A stretch of DNA of 64,000 nt from assembly GCF_011040495.1 (NCBI RefSeq), contig NZ_CP049037.1:3769346-3833345 (forward strand). The letters run 5' to 3'. Positions 56,601-62,600 of the stretch are shown here, one piece after another. This DNA is from Pseudohalocynthiibacter aestuariivivens. Its GTDB lineage: Bacteria > Pseudomonadota > Alphaproteobacteria > Rhodobacterales > Rhodobacteraceae. The position numbers and the translations under genes are program-made. The stretch's first letter is position 1, and the number at the start of each line of letters is the position of its first letter. The notes beneath the pieces were generated by a model. The model saw only the letters and a program-made list of their open reading frames with translations, was not told the origin of the DNA and ran no database searches.

Positions 56601-59600
56601 GTCTGGACGGCGGGATCATCACATTCAACGATGTGAGAGTGGAAAGTGCGGCGGACATTGTCGCCCAAGCGCGCGCGACAAATCCGTTCAACATTCCGAT
56701 CACACTTTTGCCTGCGAACTATGAGGTTGAAAGTGCCACCGACACTAATCCGCCGGTCATCAATGTGTCGACGACGAACAGCGTTGGTTTCGTTACCGTC
56801 GAGGGCGAGATTTCGAACCTGCGTGGTGTAGCGCGGGTGGTATCAAACCAGTCGGATATCGACATACGTGGCAGCGTCTCGGCATTGACCCCAATTCTGG
56901 CCGCGCCGAACGGTGACTTTACATTGACCGCGACGGAAACGCTGGCGCATATCGGGCCGGACCCGGTGGCGCGCTATCGCGATTTCTTCAATTCGGTTGC
57001 CCTGCAGTCGGCGGAAATCGCCATCGACGAAAACGGGTTCAATATCATCGGCGGGGCATCGCGCCTGACGTTCGATAGCCATGATAATGATGACTTTACC
57101 TTCTCGCGTGCCTACGATGCGGGGGCGTTCGATCGGGTGACATCCGCGAATGCCGTCGATCCGGGCGCACGTATTCAAGGGGCGAATGTCTTTATCACCG
57201 CTGATGTGATCAACATCGCTGGCGCAATCGAGGCCGGGGTCGTTGGTCATGCTGCGCGCATCGCCGAGGGTCTGGACGCCGACATTGCCGCGCTCGAAGC
57301 CTCTGGTGCGACCGGGCGCAAGCTGCTCTTTACGCCGGTGCTGCCGGGCGACGTGGTTGCCGATAACAGTCCGTTCATTCAGGCGACCGTGCCGGTCTTC
57401 TACAATCTGGACAGGGACCGGATCGAAATCGATGACATGATCACACGCGGTGGTCAGGTCACCATTGTGGGCAAGATCGCGTCGACCGGGTTCGGGTCTA
57501 TCGAAGCATTCGATGGTTTCGGGGCGGTCACTGTGGATTCCAATGTTCGCACACCGGTTATGTTTGGCCGCGTCGATACGGGCGGTTCGACTGAACCGGG
57601 GCAGGGTGTCGAAGGTCTGGTGCGTATCACTGACCTGAACCGGACCAACTCCAAGGGCGCCTTCCTGACGACGGAATACCGTCGAGGTGTAGATGCAAAC
57701 GGCAGCCAAGTCTTGCGCGTCTTTGACAATGAACAAACGACGGTTGTGACGGATGCCAGTGGCAACTCGCTGGCGCAACCGTCGCGATTGGTGCAGCAGA
57801 TCACCGCGGATGGGGCGCGAAAAGCGACGTATACCCCGATCAAGCAGGCGTTCTTCTTTAACCAACTGCGCGAAGTGAAATTCGGCGAAAATATCGCCAA
57901 CGCCAAGCTAAGTGCGCCGGAGAATTCCAGCTTTATTTCAGAGCCGATCTTTACGACAGAGAGCGATTATGGGGTTCTGACCAGCAACTTTGCCTTGTTG
58001 GATTTGACCCAGCCCGGCGTTAACGGTTTTCCCGGAAAGATCATCGGCGACGAAATTTTCACCCGGCACGTCCTAAAGGCCGATTTGCCCATAGACATTC
58101 TGTTCCGTGGGCTGGATCGGGGCGACGTGGATATCGACCTGCAGGGCGATCTTCTGCTGAGCGATCTGGTGCGCAATAGCACCGGACGCACATTGCTCGT
58201 ATCCGATTTCGGCAGTCTGAGCGCGCTAAATGACAAGGTGACGATTGTCGCCAAGGAATTGGTGATTGGGGCCGGCCGCGGCGCCGTTCTGGGTGCATCC
58301 AACAATGCCCTGAGAACCAACCTGGTGCCGGATGGAACCTTGAGCGTGTTCGGTCGGGATGTTGTCAAAGTTCACGAAATTGCAGGCGATATGCTGGTCG
58401 AAAGTGCTGTGTCGTTAGATTCAGACACAGGCGATGGCTCGCTGCTGGAACTCACTGCCGCGGGCTCCATTCTCGGCGAAAAGGACGATGCAAACGTCAT
58501 TATTGGCGGTGACATTTTCCTCGCTGCTGGTGGCGGGCGCATTGGCGGGACGAATGGTGTCACAAGGCTCACGGTGGTGAACATCGGCGGCGCGATCACG
58601 GCGACCGCCGAGGGCGATATTGCGTTGACGGCGCGTCAAGGTGATCTGAACCTGCGTGATGTTCAGTCGCGAACAGGCAACATACAGCTTACCGTGAGTG
58701 ATGGCTCCATTCTGGATGCCAATCCGATCGAACGCGAGGACCTGCGGACACAAGGCGAATTGATTGACCTGTGGGCTGGTGATCTGGCTTTGATCGAGGG
58801 CACGGATAGTGCGGCGGCGCGTGTCGCGCGCCAGATTGATGGGCTGCAAGCGGCCGAACAGGCGCGCTATGTCGCCTTCTGGCGTGCGCGTAAGGCTGGC
58901 AAGCCGACTGACACAGCCTCGCTGGACGCGGACAGCGCGGCCGTGCGCCAGAGACTGCAAGCAAATGCAGGGGACGCGTCTACGCTTGAGGCGTTCGATG
59001 CACAGCTTGCAACATTGCGGGCGGAATGGGACGCACAGACGGATTTCGATCCCAATTTTCAGGCTCGGATTCCAGAGGTGCTGCGCGCCGAGGTTCTGGC
59101 TGATGCGACGTGGACGCAAAACGAGCTAGAGCGTTTCGTCGATGCCGGATTGGTACGCCGCAGTGCTGCGACCCAGATCCGTGATGAAGACCCAAATATC
59201 CGTGCTGCCGGCGATATCGTCCTCTTTGCCACTAAGGATATCGGCACTGGCTTGGCACCATTGCGTATTCTGGGGGCGGATGACGACGCGTTGTCCACTG
59301 CCGACCTTGCCGCGTTGGGGGCCGCCGAAGTTGGTGATATATTCTTTGATCAGGGGAATACCTTTGTCGCACGCCGCGATGACCTGAATCTGGCGTCAAC
59401 GGCGTTCGATGGGGATGTGCCTGTGGGGAGTGTTGTCGCTCTTGCTGGCGGGCAGAACATGTTGCTCGGCGCGCGGACGCCATTGCAAATCGCCGCTGCC
59501 GCATCCTCGGGGCTGACCCTGATCAAAGCCGAAGGCAACCTGACGCAGACGGACAGTATCTTCAATGTGGCCGTCGCGGGTGCACAAGTGGTGCTGGAGG

Positions 59601-62600
59601 CCGGGCGCGATGGGTCTATCGGGACCGTCACCACCTCTGTCGAGGTCGAGATCACGGATGGCGGCAGCTTTGATGCCCGCGCGGGTGCTGGTATCTTTGT
59701 CGCGGCACCCGAAGGTGATCTGCCGGTGGCGTCAGTATTCTCTGGCGGTGATATTCGCCTGACCGTTCTCGAAAATTTGACCGATGCCCGGCCCACCGGT
59801 GCGCCGCGGATCATCGGCAGTGGCACGCTGAGCCTCTCTGCGCGTAACATCGGCGCGAGTGATGCACCGATCCGGTTCGAACTGCCCGGGGATGCGCGTG
59901 TCGTATTGGCCACGGGCCAAGATGCATTTGCCGAAACCAAAGATGATCTGACGCTTCTGGCCACGTCGCTAGGTGGCGGCGGTCGGATCGTTTCGGCCGG
60001 TGCAATCCGCGTCGTAGAGGATGGCGCACGCACTGGTGTGATCGATTTCGGCACACAATCCACTCTTACGGTGGTCGCGGCAGATGGCCTGACAGGCACG
60101 CGTTTGGGTGGTCCAGACGTTCAGGGCGGCACGCTGAAACTGACGACAGGTGGCGATGTCGGCGGCGCATTTGGCCCGCTGTCGACTGCGTTGACAGGGT
60201 TCAGCTACACGTCGACCGGATCGGCAGACGCACCGACCAGCCTGTCCATTTCCGAGGCGGACAACCTCACTATTTCGTCGTTGACACAAACGGCGGGCGA
60301 GGGGCTGGTGACGCGGATCACGCTGCCGGGCGATCTGGCCATCGGGCGGATCACCTCGGCGCAACCGGTTGATATTTTCATGTCAAGTGGTCGCATACTG
60401 GGGGCAGGTTCCATCCGCGCACCCGAAGTGACGCTGGTCGCGCCGGGGGGCATCGGCACCGTGGCACCGGTTCCGCTCGAAACAGATCTCATCACGGCGC
60501 GCAGCTTTGGCGGAGCGATAAATCTGGCCTTGAACAGCAGTTTCTCAGCTCCGGTAATCGGGCTGGGTGATATCCGCACCGGTGGCGATCATGGTCTGAC
60601 GCTGACTGCTGGCAATACGCCGGTTCTTCTCGCACGCGGCGGGGCGCTTACTACGATTGGCGGCGACCTGAAGCTGACGACCGGCGGGGATTTCAGCTTC
60701 TCTGAAAACACCTTTGGCGTTCAGTCGGTCAACGGCAGGGTTGATTTTATGATCGGTGGCAATGCCACGTTGGGTCGGGTTTCTGCCGGTAGCGGGCTGG
60801 GCGTGACTGTGGCCAAGACGCTGACAGGTGTGCCCGGACTGGAAGGGCCAATGCTGGTGACCACGCAGGCAGCAGCCGTGACCCGGTTGCGGGCGACCGA
60901 CATACCGGGCGACGTGCTGCAAACCCAAATCAGCGCGCTGGACGTTGCGATTACCAACAAGAACCTGAACGTTCAGAATACCGGCAATCTAGATTTGGTC
61001 GGGATGAGCGCGACAGGCGACGTCACCATCGGTGTTGATGGCATTCTGCGCCTCGGCACATTGCAGACGGGTGGGCGCATCGACCTCACCGCTGATGCTA
61101 TCGCAGAAGGCGACACGACGATCACCGCGACGTTGCTCAACATGACTGCCACCAAGGGCAGTATCGGCGGTGTCGATGGTCTGAACGGTCGGTTCCGCGT
61201 TTCTGATGGTGCGATTTCACTGTCTGCCGAGACCGATATTCATGTCGCACAGCTGGGCGCCGATTTCCTGCTGCGTGGTGTGGTTGCCAAGGGTCGCGTG
61301 CAACTGATTGCAGGCGCTGGTGACCTGCGCGCGGCGAAAATCTCGGGAGCGGACATCGCGCTTTCTGCTTTCGGCGATATTCAGGGGCTGACTGGCCCGC
61401 TTGCGGTTAAGACCGGATCGTTCAGTGCGGGCAGCTTTGCAGGTGATATTAATGTGGAGTTTGCAGCCACGCCTGTTGTCGTGCTGACGCAGGTCGAGGC
61501 GGGCCGAGACGGCAACATCGCATTGCGCCAGCCGGGTGGCCTGCTAAGGGTCGCCTCTGGTGGGGCGGTGAAATCCATTGCCGGTGATGTAACACTGACT
61601 GCGGCATCCGTAGAAATCGACGGCACGGTGCAGACCGCTACCGGCAGCATTGTATTGTTGAGCCAGAATAACATCGACGTTAGCGATCCGAATGCGCGGG
61701 TCGATGGCGGTTTTGGCACATTGCGCTTTGACGCAGGCAGCGACCTGATACTGGGTACCGTGACCAGCGCGGCCAATGATGATGCGGCGATGACTCTGAT
61801 CGCGGGTGGCACGTTGCGTCGCGCCATAGCAGGTCGACCGTCACGGTTGATTGCCCAGAATGGCGGCGCCGTGGTGTCTGTCGGCACGGTTGAAGGGGCA
61901 ATTGACGTTGATCTTGCGCGCCTGTCGATGAGCAGCGCGCGCTCTGATGTCACAGTGAATGCGGTGACTGATCTGAGCATTACAAAGGCGTCGTCCGGCA
62001 CCGGAAACGTCACTGTAAGCGGCGCGGGCGTCCTGCGGGTGGGCGAAATCACACCGATAGCCACCGGAACCACAAGACTGGTCGCGACGAACGACCTGTT
62101 CTCGACAGATGAGACGCAATTGGGCGGCGCGCGTATTGAGCTGCAATCGCGCGAGGGCGCGATCGGTGGCGCCGCAGGGGGCGCATTCCGCTTCGCCGCA
62201 GATGACAGCACGATTGTCACGGCGCGCAGCGCGGGTGACATGAGCCTGCGCAATACAGTGGGTGACCTGCGGCTGGGCGTTCTCGAAAGCGGGCTGGGCG
62301 GCACTGATGTCACGGCTGCGCGCGATCTGATCCTGAGCGAGCGAGTCACTGCGGGCAAAGATCAGGTTCTAACGTTGACGGCAACGCGCTCCATTACCGG
62401 TCAGGGTGGTTTTACGGTTGGCCGCACAGTGACACTCGTCGCGCAGAACGGGGCAATTTCGGATGGTGCTGGTGGTGCGCTGCGGATGGAGGTGCCCACA
62501 ACTGCGACAGTTGAAATGGCGGCGGCGCAGAACATCAACGTGGCTCTGACGGGTGGAGATGTGCGGTTCGGCAATGTCGCGGCGGGAGGTAACGTTGCGC

